Assembly (NCBI GenBank): GCA_025024175.1
Contig: QCXZ01000064.1
Span: 8,928,001 to 8,992,000, forward strand
DNA from: Rhyzopertha dominica
Taxonomy: Eukaryota; Arthropoda; Insecta; Coleoptera; Bostrichidae
Reading direction: 5' to 3'
DNA: 64,000 nt
Each line of letters opens with the position of its first letter. Positions within the stretch are counted from its first letter, which is position 1. Below, in pieces: positions 44,792 through 57,504 of this stretch. A program made the translations under genes and the position numbers. The notes beneath the pieces were generated by a model. That model worked only from the letters and a program-made list of their open reading frames with translations. It was not told where the DNA came from and searched no databases.

Positions 44792-47700
44792 TATAAATCT
44801 TTGTTCTCATTTTCTGACGAAGCGGTACACTTTAGACATATGAGAAAAGAGCACCATTTTTGTTTACTTTGAATGGTCCTTTTTAGACAGTTATTAGATC
44901 GGATTATGGAAAATCTGTATGTATAAAAAGTTATGGCAAAAACAAAAGAAGCGTTTTAGGTTAACTGACAGTGATATCTAAGTTATAATCTTTAAATTGG
45001 AGTCAGTTATGTACACAACAAACATATCATTATATGTCAAGTATAATCAACATTTTCAAAAAAATTGACACGGGACTATGTTTATATGTAAAAAACTTCT
45101 TATTTTTGGTCATTACATCCTAGCAAGGTCAGTAAGCTCAAATATGGCGTTAGTCAGTCGTGATAATCTGATACTGTAGGTCAGGTCAGGTCAGGTAAGG
45201 CACTAGGTACACAGTGCAGACTAGTTTCATATAAGCTCTGTATTTTAACACCTAAGGCAGTTCAACTGCAAAAATGTGCTGCGGTAAAGATCTGAAAATA
45301 AAACTAATGTTCCAAGTACGCCTGCGATATTTACATTTTCGGTTTTGCGCATTTGTACACAAGTAAACAGATTATTTCATCCAGGTATTTGAGACAGATG
45401 AAAGCTTCGCTAGACTGATAAGTCCCTAATTGATCCAATAAAAGTGTCTTTGAACCGGACTTGTAGCGTGTAATTAACGTTGATGAAAGAGCGCTAAACT
45501 CTCGCTTATGTGGGATGCTGCAGCTATATTAAAGGCGTCGGAAACGCTATAAAATCGAACACACCAACGGTCTTTTCTGAAGCTTGCTTATAATGTGTTA
45601 GAAGTTTTAGAGCGATATATTAAACGCTGCATAATTAAATGATGTCCATAATAATTAACATGGGGTCTGTTCTGTTTTATTACAGTAACAAGTATCTAAT
45701 TATCATAAGTAGTAGTAAAGTGCTTTCAACTAATACTTGTCACTTTCAGTAAAAATCACAGCAAAATTATTAAATTATGTACGACAAATTGGAAGCTAGG
45801 AATACTGCTATATTACGACTACCTTATATTTAGCCAGCTATTTATAACGTATGTTTAGTTTAGTTTAAAACTCCACATATTTGGAATTAACTTTATTGGA
45901 AATTCTAGAAATAATAGATAAATAACCCCAAATAATGAACATTTAGAGCTTTGAATAAAATTCCCAATCATATTCTATAGTTAAAAAGGGTTTAGTGAGT
46001 AGCAAAATTTTGAGTTAGTGATGTACCAATTTATATAGTGTCGAAATAACTTTTGCTATAAAGAAACACTTATATCTGGGAGGTCTACTTATAGGTAGCC
46101 GTACAAAAACTTAGGTACGAGCTGCGGTATGCTACATCCTTAACTTACAGCTTTTATGAAGGTTAATCGAAGCCTGGTTTTTTTCACTTTTCATAAACAC
46201 GTTCGTTTTCACAGTGAACGCTTGTGTATTTAACGCGATTTGTTTACGTCTGCCATACCATGGAAAGTTAATAAATCGGTAAACGCAAAAAAATAGTCAC
46301 TGACACTATCTGCTGTATGATTTCGACGAAAACATTTGTTGTTTAAATACCATTACGGGTTCGTAAAAGATGGCCGATATCGAAACGGAAACAGTTTATT
46401 TTTAAACTTGAGTGTATATTTCTTGGTGGTCTCCTAACCCACGAATACACCACACTCGTTAGCTTAAATTTGGAGTTACGCATAAAATTAATAGCTGCGT
46501 AGAATGTTGTTCAGAATCACCTAACTTGGTTGAAGAAATTTATAAATAAAGCTTTGAATATGAGAATCTTGTGCGTTAGTCTTAAATACTGCAATTGTAG
46601 CAGGTAACTATATGCTATTGTTTTGTTTTATAAAATGAGCTGCATAAGAAGAAAAAAAAAGATAAGAGAGAATTTTTAAACAACAGTAAGTTCTTGAAGA
46701 AGCCGGTAACGTGTAGCTTTTGTTGCTTTGGGACTTTTCTTTTGCCCAAATACATGAATTGTGCATCTTAAGAATACCATTCCGTGTAAAAGTAGTTTTT
46801 ATTTTGAGAGAAAATTAGGATCATTAATCTGTTGTTCTAATTGGTTCTAATAGTACATCTAAATCTTGTGCAGGTGGGTCTTATACCTGGCTCAGAGGGA
46901 ATGGATGAAATTGTTGCTCAATGTTAATTTTTCCTCCGCTAATTGCGAAATTTTTGTATAAAGTGCCATACGTTTGCCTAACTTTCTAACTGTTCGCACC
47001 GTACGTCTTCGTCCGCAAGTGATTTTTTTTCCAGTTTTAAGATAACGCATATTAAAATTTCCTTCGATTAGCATGGTGATGGTTAAGAAACTTCACCACA
47101 TATCGTTTTATCAAACAGTCGTTAACACATACTTTTACGCCAACGTTTGAAAAATGACTTGTCTTAATCACTGCATGTTGCTTGTAACTAAACTGTAACT
47201 TTTACAGTAACAACAAAAACAACACGACCTATTAATTAATGCTTAACCTGTATATTGAAAACCACTGCATATGAAATTTCAACAAAACTACCTTTTTATG
47301 CAAAAATCTTTGGTTTTCATTTCAGCTATAAAATAAAAAAGGTGGGCATTCTTGAAGCATTACTACTTCATGGATTTTATATGATGGGCAAAATTTTATT
47401 AATGATTACTACAGGTTTGAGAAATATTAATTAAAAACTGTTATCTGGAACTAGACTTTCATCTCCTATACAGTGTGTCAACATATCGATCTTCATTTGT
47501 TAGTAACAAACCTCCCTACAAATTCATTCTTACTTGTTTGTTCTGAGATATATTGGAACAACTAAAATTTACCGAAATAATTTTTTGCGAAATGCATTAT
47601 TTGAAGAAAAACCATTGCAACCCCATAAAAATCAACAATTGTACAAGCAAATAATGAACGTCACCGGAGATTAGAATTCAGAAGATGGTATCTTCAAAAA

Positions 47701-48359
47701 CGTGAAGATGATGCGGAAGATATTTTAAACAGGTGAAGCACGGTTTACCATTTGTAAAGTGTTCAATAGGCATAAGTATCCTCACTGGTATACTAAAAAT
47801 TGAAAAATTCACACCTGGCAAATCAAAGATTATAGGTTCGATTGATACCAACTTTAATTGATATCCTTTTTGTTTTTGAGTCTTTATTTTGTTCTACATG
47901 GTCACTTAATAAGTCTTTTGACTTTTGATTATAATTTAGCACTGAAAACAAGGTATTATATTTTGAAACACCAGATACTGGGGAAAATTTAGAACAATTA
48001 ACGGTAACATTATCTACATTTTGTAGCTTTGTTAAAACAAGAAAAATGGTCGTTATTATTTAACTGTTTCTGAAGTATTAATTTTATATGGAGTTAAATT
48101 CACTTTTAGTTCATATCTCGTGTTAATGAAGATTTATACGGCATGTTCTACATTATTAGAAAGTCTTTTAAAAGAATATCGAATAAAGCGACCAAAAATC
48201 CAATACTGCTTACATACAAAAAGCTAGCGCTAGTAACTTGAAGACAAAGAAAAATTTGAGGTTTCTGTTAACATAAAAAATCACGTTTTGTCTTGAAGAA
48301 TATAAAACAAAATCCATGGTTTTTTAAAGTTATAAAATTAAGTATTAATAACTGTGATA
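44792..48359. other. Unassigned 3.6 kb stretch
   Basis: No gene supported. Short tandem AGGTC units occur at 45178-45200. The GC-richer part 45390-45580 has no frame. A minus frame at 46892-47074 (ITCGRRRTVRTVRKLGKRMA) ends next to a donor-like CCAG/GTATAAG but is unrecognised. Confidence 0.3.
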
Positions 48360-48918
48360 TAACAGCTTTAAGTGTACACAGGACTGACGCATAATCATAG
48401 ATTAAAATCTGATCTTTACCATAATCATGTCATATTAGTATGTCAGAAATGTTGACTTTACAGCACAAGAGATTTGCTTCCGACAGGAATCAAAGTTCGT
48501 CCACCATGCATAGACTATGGCTTGGTTGTGTATTTCTTCAGTTTAAATAGTACAGACGTGGAAACTCCAAAAGATACAAAATGCCTGCTTAAGGTATTGC
48601 TTCAAATTGCGCAGAAATGATCATAGACCATCGTACCTGAACAGAGTTCCTTGGCTCAACATAAAAAAACAGACTAAAGTGCAAATTTCTGTGTTAAAAT
48701 ATCATTCGATAAAATGCCACTGACTACTATGTACATGTAATACAATCCCTAGTAATATTGAAAACAGGTCATTGAGCTCCTTTAGAGTCCATCTCAAATC
48801 TGTTACTATAACAAGCAAGCTGTAGTTATTTTTGTTTTGTATGTTTTATGTATGGGAAATAAAGTAAAACAGCATCGCTGAATTTGTTATTATTATTAAT
48901 TATTAATATTAATTAATA
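48360..48918 (+). mobile_element. LINE 3' end with TTA-repeat tail
   Basis: A plus frame reads FKLRRNDHRPYLNRVPWLNI, similar to the post-RT C-terminal region of Jockey/CR1-like LINEs (x-LRRSDHRPYLNRVPWLN), then a 3' untranslated part with AATAAA at 48858-48863 and a (TTA/ATT)n tail to about 48918. The tail is like that of the LINE at 11690-13172. The RT domain is missing. Confidence 0.5.
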
Positions 48919-51325
48919 ATCCTAAGGTATTTTTAGGAATTGTAGTAATCTAAAGACCAGGAAATACTTTTAAAAGATATAAATAAAGATTTAACCTTCT
49001 CAATTACGAACAAAATCGTTTTATTACTCCTTAATGAAAGTTTGGCATATTTTACTTCTGCGTGACTTGTTCTATTATAGTTGTATGATATCAAGATATT
49101 TTGTTAGTAATCACGAATAATTATTTTGTACATTTGTTTTGTTCGTATACTGATTACAATCGAAATGTTCTACCTGTTGCTCTATACTTTTACTATGTCA
49201 ATGAAATAGAACAGACTTTATAATCATTAGAATTCATTTATTCATTAAATTGACTGGTGCACGCAAACTATACTTTGTCATTCGTTATTGCTTTTAGGTT
49301 CTTCCTACAAACAAAGCTTTGCAGGCCATAAAATAATCTTTTCTTACGTGCACATGCTTCCTGGGCCAAACCAATATGAACACTCGAATTGGGACTGTCA
49401 ACTCAAGGAGGATTTTGATAAGTATACTCAAGGACGTAATACTGCAAAAGAAGCCAAGCTGCAATACTCGACTTAGAGAATGTGTTCGACATAATTTCAA
49501 CGAATATAAGCCTTTTATAACAGAGCTGCAAAACATCTGCCTTTTGTGTTATGTACATTCTGCTTACAAGTGAAGTCGTATCATATTCCGCTGATAACGC
49601 TTGTTTAAACGCCTCATCTACATTTCAAAACTAACCAAAAAGGCAACAAGTTTGCTGGAAACCTTCAGTAGGGTTTTGTTTAAGCGATCGAAAGAAGTTC
49701 AGCGAAGATTGAATACTACCTTTGATACTTCATTGCTTTGTCAATCATAGCCTTAGCACAAGTACCTAGCTATTATTTTTTGTCACATATAAAACACTTA
49801 AACATCTCGTCCTTACGTCTAATACTTAAAATGTGTCCTAGAAAAGTGCATTAGTGTTAGGTACAAGAAGTTGACGGTTGAAATGTAAAACCTCTCAATA
49901 TATACAAACAATCCAACATGATAAAACGAGAAAATCCACTTTTACGTAATTCTGTTGTAAATATTTGCGAATAATATCTTTGCACCCATTTCTAAAGTTG
50001 ATAAGCTTAAGCTGGCGTCTTCAACAATGTTCAATGTTGTTGTTTTGTTTATTTCATTAAAAATATTTGTAATTTCAATGCTACGTTAATATACAAACAG
50101 AATTTTGATTCGGGGTGGAATTTCTGGTTGTAGATATTATTTTGCAATACAGACGGGGTATACATAGCGTCCCGGCTTTTGGTACAGCATTAGGGGTGCA
50201 ATAAAGGACCTCACGTCCCGTACGAATAATAACCGGATTCCACTTAGCACACATGCTTTTTCAGACTGGGATAACAGAAACTATACCCAATTTTAGCCTT
50301 AAACAACAGTTCTTACCTTATCCAGAGGCTGTGATGAGCTGTTTATGTTGTAGCACCCTTATTTTTCGACCGGGTTTTAGGGAGACACACACGGAATTCA
50401 CTCANGCTACCCTGTCATTTCGTATTGTGCTGGGAGTCGGTATTCGGTAAACTAGTACTGGCAAGCTGCACAGTCGCCCCTCCTAAAACAGCTGGTGAAC
50501 TTTCGATCGTCCAGGTACCGCTCTTGCCATCTGATGGGGGCTAGCTATAGCCATGTGCGGGGCATTCACCCGGAGGAAGAAATTGCTGCACGACAGAAGA
50601 GGGTGCTTGGAGTTTACTCCAGATGAAAAATGCAATGAAGAAATTTAGTAACAGATGTCCACCATGGTCTAAAATAAATGTTGAAACTATTCGGAAAAGA
50701 TAAAAAAATAGATATTTTTTTTTTACCTCTGATACGTTTATGTAGTTTNAGGGGACACAGTAATCTGATAGTGCNATATCCAAAANAGAATAGTGTTGGC
50801 AATCGACTATTTTAGAATATTTTTTCAGTGCTATTAACTACTTGACATCAGGCCCGCAGATAGAGGAGCGCCAGTGTGGACATTGCCCACTCTGGAGGAA
50901 AAAGTTGTCCATTCTAAAAAATCATTGCACTATTTATTCCAAATAATTAAAAAAAAACTGATGAAATTCCAGTTTTGTAGCTTTCCTTTTGTTAATAAGG
51001 ATACAGTTTTTCTGCTTTGTGCTTTTAAATAATTAGATAAAATAAAAACCTTAACCCCTCTAAAGGTTCTGTTGCCCACTCTGAAATTAAAACCTGGCTA
51101 GTTGCTTTTGATGAAGAAGAATTGTGGGTTCGTATTTCCATCAATACTTACTCTGATAGGGAACAGGCAAGTAATGGTTTATAAAACCAACAGAAAGTTT
51201 TTCAAAGCATATCTATTTGTTTATTTAGTCTGTAGGTACATTCATCTACAGTTTTTGGTGTAAGATCTGATATATTTTGTTTATGAATTCAGTTCTAATG
51301 CGTTTACCTTTTTTCGATGACATTC
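48919..51325. other. Unassigned stretch
   Basis: An acceptor-like CATTCGTTATTGCTTTTAG ends at 49297 and is followed by a frame to 49476 (GHKIIFSYVHMLPGPNQYE, LKEDFDKYTQGRNTAKEAK), which is unrecognised. The part 50120-50640 is GC-richer with no motif. A repeated TTGCCCACTCTG occurs near 50885 and 51070; no element could be defined. Confidence 0.25.
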
Positions 51326-51655
51326 TACAGGGCTTCTATAAATGATTCATGTAACGCGGGCGGCGTTGATTTCTGAATTCTTTGTGCCTTTTTGTAACTG
51401 CTGCCAAGCTACAACATGCACGGCGATAGTACAATATTATGCTACAGCTCCAAATTGTGAGCTTTCTGCAACCTTAAAGTTAATTTTCCTACAAAACACT
51501 ACATAATATGTTGAAAATACGCACCCCAGGCGTTTTCTTATATTAAAATATATCAAATATTCAAAAATCGTCACTTTCCGGAGAGGTGCAAATTGATTTA
51601 ATCGATAATTTTCATAAGCGTCCTGGATGCATGATTCATTTATAGAAACCCTGTA
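51326..51655. mobile_element. TA-flanked MITE with ~26 bp TIRs
   Basis: TACAGGGCTTCTATAAATGA (51326 onward) and the reverse complement of the right end, TACAGGGTTTCTATAAATGA, match over about 26 bases, with TA at each end. About 330 bp, no coding capacity. CAGGG ends and TA target fit the Tc1/mariner superfamily. Confidence 0.65.
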
Positions 51656-51659
51656 TATA

Positions 51660-53900
51660 ACGCACTTCTATGTTTGTCCTTCCATTCGATTCTTCTGTTT
51701 TACACCACCTGTCTCACTTGCTCTTCGCATCTCTTTCTTGCCGTTGCTATTTTATTTTTCTTTTGTAGTTTGGATTCATGTATCTTTTTTGGTTCTTTGC
51801 AATTCTCTCCTCTCCCGTTTTGTTCTTAACTATATTTCTCTCTCTCTCTCTCTCACGTTGTGATTCCTTTTATCTCTTAAAAATATTATATCCATGGCTG
51901 CAATTTTGCTTTTGTTTTTGTCAGTTATTGAATACATGCCTCTCGGCCATACAACAAAGAAAGTTTCAATAACTATTTGTATACTTCTGTCTTTATATTA
52001 TTTGTATATTTCTTTTTTCTTCAGAAATAGGCTTTTAGCATATTGTATATTATTTCTATCATTCTATTCTCTCTCGTATCTTTTTCCTCGATTAGCGTGC
52101 AACTTTCCGTTTAGTTTAACTGTATTTAATTCTTTTCTATTGGATATCGGGTGTAACTATTTCCATATTTATCTTCTCTATCTCTTCCTTATACATCAGT
52201 AAATCATTTTGGATTCTTATTCGGATTTGGTAACCAGTACTATATCATCTGCAGAAAGTTCCTGTCACTACTTACATCTTCCAACCGCCTATGTGCATTC
52301 TTGTACTTATTCTTCTACATCTCCTATTAATTGCCTCATACATCGCTGTTGAAAATAGCAGCAAGCTTAAGTACATGTCTTTGATATATGCATATGTTTG
52401 TTTGAACCCCCTCTTATTCTAAATTAAGCATTATATTTCATGTTTGTTGATTTTATGCATTCATGAAATTAAGCGTTTCGTACTTCTATCTTTTCTAAAC
52501 ACTTTAAACGTCATTCCTCTTAATTCTATCAAAAACTGTTTGTAAATTAATGAAGCAAAGACGCATTGTTTTTCCTTTCCTTCTTTTCCTTTTTTCTTAC
52601 TTTTAATAAATATTAAATCTTTTTACTGTGAACCCATGTAATGTTTTTTCAATTTGGTTTCTAAACCTTTTTTCTAATATGATTATTGTACTTTGTATAG
52701 CATAATCGTCAATATTATCTCCATATAATTAGAGCCCATCCCCTTCTCCATTTTTGTATATAGGCGTAATTATTCCTATCTTGCAATCTGTTGTCAAGTC
52801 TGTTGTTTTCTTGTAAAAGATCGTTTAATAATTATTTTGTAAAGCTCTTTTTCCGACAGATACGCATATACTTCAGCATTTCTGCAGTTATATCATCCCG
52901 TATTTTTTATTTCCATTACTTCATTTTCTGTTATTCTTTGTGTATTGTCTCTTTCGTTATCTCATATAATTTCTTCACCTTTTTCTTCATTATTTTCATT
53001 TTCTTTCGTTAGTCCCTCAAAGTATTGTTTCCATCTGTGTAGTAGGTATGTCGTCTCTTTCTGTCAAAACTTTTACTTCCTTGTCTTTTATAGTTTTTGG
53101 TCATGGTAGTTTCATCCGTCTTGGTTGTTTCATTGTACTGTAAAATCATTTCTTTTTTCCATAGCTTTGTTGCTTTTTTGTGCAAATCCATGTTTGTTTA
53201 GTCGCAGTCCTAATTATTTGTTTTACTTCAGTCCTTGCGCTCTTATGTTTATTGTAGTCCTCTTCTATTTGTGCGTCATTTGCTTTTCTTTTGATTAATT
53301 CTTTTTTATTACTTACCTATATGCATGATACTTTAAAAATTATTCCATTTTTTATATTTTCGCCTAGATGTTTTAATCTTACTGTAACCTCTCCACATTT
53401 GGTATTGAAATGCCTTTTTACATTTCTAATTTGTAATTACTTTTTTCTTCTCTTGGCAATTTTTCTTTTATTATAATTTCCATCAAAACCAAATGGTAGA
53501 AACTTGCCATTTCAGCATAGCTCTCCACTTTCACGTCATTTATCACTCCTCACAGTTTCAAATATTAACCTAAAATGGTCTATTACTAATTTTTTCTTCA
53601 TTTGTATATTTATGAATATCTTTACGTATGAACTTGGCATTCGCTAGTATTAGATTGTTTGCAATACATAATTCAATCAACTTACATAGTCATTTTTAAT
53701 TTTTCTTTATACCTTCCCATGTATCTCCCAATATCTCTATTTATATTTCTAGCACTTGCAGTTTATATATCCCATAATAATAATGCTTCTCGAGCGACCA
53801 TGAATTATTTTTGTATTGTTTTATAACAAGCATCCTTTTCTTTTCAGAAATTCCCTAAACGAATATGTCTGTTGGTGTAGCGATCATTCGGGCTAAAAGC
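51660..53900 (-). mobile_element. RTE-like LINE, endonuclease to RT
   Basis: Minus-strand frames, upstream to downstream: CIANNLILANAKF then KDIHKYTNEE (end of the APE-type endonuclease, around 53600-53680), KRKANDAQIEEDYNKHKSAR, KEVKVLTERDD with a WKQYFEGLTKENEN-type frame (linker), ITAEMLKYM and IGIITPIYKNGEGD (before block 1), QTVFDRIKRNDV (block 3) and ADDIVLVTKSE (block 5, 52221-52254). This is the order of RTE-type LINEs widespread in insects. Many frameshifts and stops; dead. Its strand asymmetry makes the plus strand T-rich with long hydrophobic-looking frames that are artefacts. A (CT)n run lies at 51837-51854. Confidence 0.75.
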
Positions 53901-55239
53901 TCATCTGCTTCTGCAGAAATTACTCCTTCAGCATTAAGTGATAATTGGATATTACTTAGTCACATTGACTTCAACTGGAAAGCTATCTTTCGCAAATAAA
54001 TACTAATAAACTGACACCTACATACACTGACATACATATGGTAAATATGAATAAGGATCAAGCTGGTTTGTTTTTGGTTGTGGTTTTGTTGGTTCAGACA
54101 AATGTCAGTCAATTACCTCTGAAAATTACAATTACATTGCTTCAAGCCTAGATTTTAATTGTCTGTTTTCTATAAAAAGTTATCAAAACACACTGAGCGC
54201 AAGTTTTTCTGAGACTAGTGCCTGTTCCTGTTTTTATTGTGCATTTAGTAAACATTTTGGGAAAAGTATGGTTGTGAAACGTAAAAACCAATGTTTTTAT
54301 GTATGCTGCATATAAGCCCCTTCCAAACATCGAGCAAACGTCATGGCGCAATTTTGCTTAAAGTCAAAGGACTTGTGGAAATGTATGCTATATTAATGTA
54401 GCGTGACGTCTCACTTTTAATCACCTTTAGTTTACTTCAATCTGTGAAGTTATTTAACAACCAATCATCGTAAATGAAATATCACAGAAATTGTATTCTT
54501 TTTCTTTATCTTTTAAGACAATAAAATTTTGTATGCAAGTTCCTCATTGTAAATGATTCACAGTGAAACTTAAAAACGAAAAACATCTCAGCACTTCAAC
54601 AGTCCAGAGAAAACTTACAAAATTCGCATATGAGTACTATACTACTTTGTACCTGTCCATGTCCCGACATTATTAAATTGAAAACGTCCTGGTAATACCC
54701 ACTATTTATTATCAAAACAAATGCTTAGAAAACGGTATTTAACCCGTTTTATAAGCATTTGTTTTGAGTTGGCTGCATCTCATGGAGTCGAAGAATTTTT
54801 AGTTTTTTGGGTGGCAGCCATCATCAGAACTGATGTTCAAAATCAGCTATATTAATTTCTGCAAAAACGTACAAATAACATCAATAAAACGATAAAGAAT
54901 TGGTAAACGTAATTAAATAACTTTTGCTGCTTTTAGATCAATTTCAAACAGTGCAGATGCGTAATACATTGATCGGAGGATTGTTATCATTTATTAGTTT
55001 GAAACACCGTATTTGAAACATTAGAGTCCGCTCTTGACCAGTTTCAAGCGTGTCGTAGACGATTGATGGTAAGATTTTGCGATGTGGAGACATTAAACTT
55101 ATTAAACAGTCAAAACTGTAGAACATTTCTGGGTAAACTTTATAAGTGCGTTTACCACAGAATTATTACAACATTATGGGTTCTATCGTATGAGATACAA
55201 AAATACGTAGGCATTCCGTAATATGCTTGTATGTTTGCC
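53901..55239. other. Unassigned stretch with a strong hairpin
   Basis: No gene. A hairpin at 54712-54767 pairs TCAAAACAAATGCTTA with its exact complement, then after one mismatch a further 7 bp (AAAACGG). It could be a MITE relic or a foldback of a local duplication. Confidence 0.35.
54712..54767. repeat. Near-perfect 23 bp hairpin
   Basis: The arms 54712-54727 and 54752-54767 are exact reverse complements. After one mismatch, 54729-54735 pairs with 54744-54750. The loop is 8 bases. No matching copy was seen elsewhere. Confidence 0.7.
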
Positions 55240-55700
55240 GGAATGCAACCAATCCATTTTGCATATCGGATCGTTTATTAAAGGGAAGGCAACTGATTAA
55301 TGAAGCCAAAGGAGTTCTTTGTAATTCATTAGAAGTCCCCACACCGAACCTTAATAAATGTATTTTTTATGGTACGAATTTGGTGCAATTTCCTCGACCG
55401 TCCGTTTCAATTAAGCAAATGAAAACAACTGAGTCTTCCCGGGGCAATTCGAACAATTAGCACCCTGCCGATCGGGATGACCCATCAGTTTACCATTTGT
55501 CATTGTTTTTCGTCCATCTGAAACGGAGACGCGGTGCGAACCCGTACGACTCGAATAGTTATAGCGGCGCCACAAACACCCACCAACGAAGACAAGTGAC
55601 AGTCTAATTGCTTGTGGGGTTTCAATTACTTCGTTCCGTAATTAGGCGTCAAACTGTGAAGAGAATTAAATTATTTGCGCTACTTCTTTCTCGTCGAATT
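55240..55700. other. Candidate conserved non-coding block
   Basis: GC-richer than its flanks, no repeat signature, no motif in the 77-codon frame at 55227-55460, and several homeodomain-type cores (CTAATTG, CAATTA, TAATTAG) between 55440 and 55650, as in developmental enhancers. The rest includes CATCAGTTTACCATTTGTCA and GCCGATCGGGATGACCC. This is a guess from composition; conservation is untested. Confidence 0.25.
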
Positions 55701-55914
55701 ATTTTAGTGCGACGCAGGGGTGGTGTCGGCTGTGTTAATGTACATTGTTTCCCAACAACATTTCAGAATAGAAGGATTACAGAAGCTTACTCAGGGGAAA
55801 ATTAAAATAACACGATGGATAATACTCGTATATGAGCAAATGAAGGGGCGTTTTAGTTTTATCCACAGTTTGAAATGTCTTCATATTTACTTTTTTAATT
55901 GATATAGCACCTTT

Positions 55915-56440
55915 GTCTTTGTACTCTTTCTAACAGCATTTGATATTTTTTTGTGTTTGAGTGCTTTTTCCCATACGAGTGCCCAGTATAATATTATGGA
56001 GTGGACAACGTTTATCAAAAGTCTCCTTTTTCTGTTGAGGGACCACCAACATTTGGCATCAGCTTAGCCAGCGCGTTCAGCTTATGTGTTCCGCGAATCT
56101 TAAGTTGTGGATAAGCCACACCCCTCTCTCTTTACTGGTGCTTTTAAGGTTATCCATTATCAGTACGATATTCCTCAACCTTCTGTATTCTGCAGCCACC
56201 ACTATTTCTGTCTCCTTTGCAGCTAATTGCAGCCTGTTGCTTGTGATCCAGTACTCTATTTCAGCTATTGCTTGTTGGGCAGTTGATGTTAAGTTTTCTT
56301 CGTTTGGTGCAGTAACTACTAGTGCCAAGTCATCGGCATATGCCAGCAGTTCTGTTCCAGACGGCATCTCGCTCGTTACCCGTATATCTATAATTCCATG
56401 GCGTTTTAAACAAGTCTTAAGTCAGTAAATGGAAACAAAG
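55915..56440 (-). mobile_element. R1-like LINE RT fragment
   Basis: The minus frame 56367-56077 reads MPSGTELLAYADDLALVVTA (block 5 with intact YADD), then AIAEIEYWITSNRLQLAAKE and TEIVVAAEYRRL (K-TE-x-V motif), and GVWLIHNLRFAEHI (x-x-LGV-x-LD-x-x-x-x-F). After a frameshift it continues LMPNVGGPSTEKRRLLINVV and HSIILYG. These are the post-YADD segments of R1/TRAS clade LINEs. R1 elements normally insert in 28S rDNA; here there is no rDNA, so this is a non-rDNA relative or a displaced copy. 5' part missing. Confidence 0.8.
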
Positions 56441-56724
56441 ATTAAAAGAATCCTATAAATCATGTGTTTAATTACTGCCTTTGAATAATGGTGGTTACGT
56501 TGCAATGCCTAGGGTTTGAAAAGGATATAGAACACCTGTAATATTGACGACTTAAGTCCGTTACCTGGTGTGAGTGACATCATAATGGTGGACTTAAGGC
56601 CTTAATGCTTTACAATGTGTAAACAACAAATAAGCTTGTTACTAGTTTAATATACATATTACGGAACAGAAACTAGCAGTAACATTAACTAGTACAAAAA
56701 CTGACAGAATACATTTACAAGTGC

Positions 56725-57405
56725 TCACTCGTCTTCTGGTTCGTCTGTTAAATTAGAGTCAATGTTAGCAGTAGTTTCACTAGTAGGCAAATTTTTGTAA
56801 AAATCATGAAATGTTGGGGCAATGAGGGATAAAAGGTCCATTAGGTCTTTCTTTTTTCGACGGATATCTGAAGTAGAGCGTTGTACTTTTTTGGCACAGT
56901 TATTGTACCAACGTTAGGATTTTCCCCTGCGTAAGAAACTAATCGTTTTCAAATCATCAGTTAATGGATTTTTGTAATGCACAACATCGTCTGTTTTGTA
57001 TTGCAGCCATTGTACTGAATGCAACTTGAATTGTTCACCGTCTGTATTTGTTTTTCTGTTAACTGGTACGGTCTTGAGTAAAGATGCAAAATAAAAAAAA
57101 TTTCGTTTGCATTTCGTACACTTTGAACGGTTTTTTGCAACCTGTAGCGCGAACTACCTGAAACCAGTCATGAGGATTGTAGATTGGGAAAGCAGTCTTC
57201 TTTTGGCGCACAATCATGGCTTGGTCTGCTCCACATTCCATGTGTGTATGACCAAGAACTGAAAACTTGTGATTCAGTACAAGTCATGGATCCTCGTAGG
57301 CAAATTGTATAAACATGGCAGCAACGTGGCTGTCAGTAGAATGTAATTTCTTTGACAATACGTGGCATATTTTGCAACGTCATTGGCACCCCTACCAGCT
57401 TATGC
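56725..57405 (-). pseudogene. Insect transposase-like gene, C-terminal part (split by mariner)
   Basis: Continues, on the minus strand, the gene part at 58734-58985. It reads AGRGANDVAK directly at the mariner edge, then (after a frame change) SHVAAMFIQFAYEDP, NHKFSVLGHTHMECGADQA, KTAFPIYNPHDWFQVVRATG, KKPFKVYEMQTKFFLF, then WLQYKTDDVVHYKN, KKKDLMDLLSLIAPTFHDFY and KNLPTSETTANIDSNLTDEP to a TGA at 56725-56727. This matches a multicopy insect family with the motifs W-x-E-x-x-AGRG...YSDxCxGQN...HKFLxxGHTHMEC-D...HDWF and a C-terminal IPPxxHxFY, probably a DDE-type transposase or its relative. The SD-x-C-x-GQN motif is corrupted here. Two or more frameshifts and a stop: dead. Confidence 0.7.
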
Positions 57406-57407
57406 TA

Positions 57408-57439
57408 CGAGGCATGTTTTTAAGTAAGTACGGTTTTGG
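57408..57439. repeat. Mariner left TIR
   Basis: Pairs with 58700-58731; two differences (one missing T and one substitution). Confidence 0.9.
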
Positions 57440-57504
57440 AATTAAAAAAAGACATGCAAAGATATCGCAATAATTTTATCTTACTTGAAAGCCTGTACCT
57501 TAAT

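Noticed and set aside
45178..45200. Tandem AGGTC repeats as a CRISPR-like or regulatory array
   Set aside because: Only four short contiguous units with no spacers; a simple microsatellite.
50850..51110. Possible hAT element between CAGGCCCGCAG and CCTGGC, with repeated TTGCCCACTCTG
   Set aside because: The two ends do not form a proper inverted repeat and there is no 8 bp duplication.
51627..53476. Several plus-strand frames rich in Phe, Leu, Ser and Ile that look like membrane proteins
   Set aside because: They are the T-rich complement of an A-rich minus-strand LINE; RT and endonuclease motifs on the minus strand explain the region.
54821..54827. CTGATGA on the minus strand as a second hammerhead core
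   Set aside because: No GAAA follows a stem II at the required distance, and no stem I was found.
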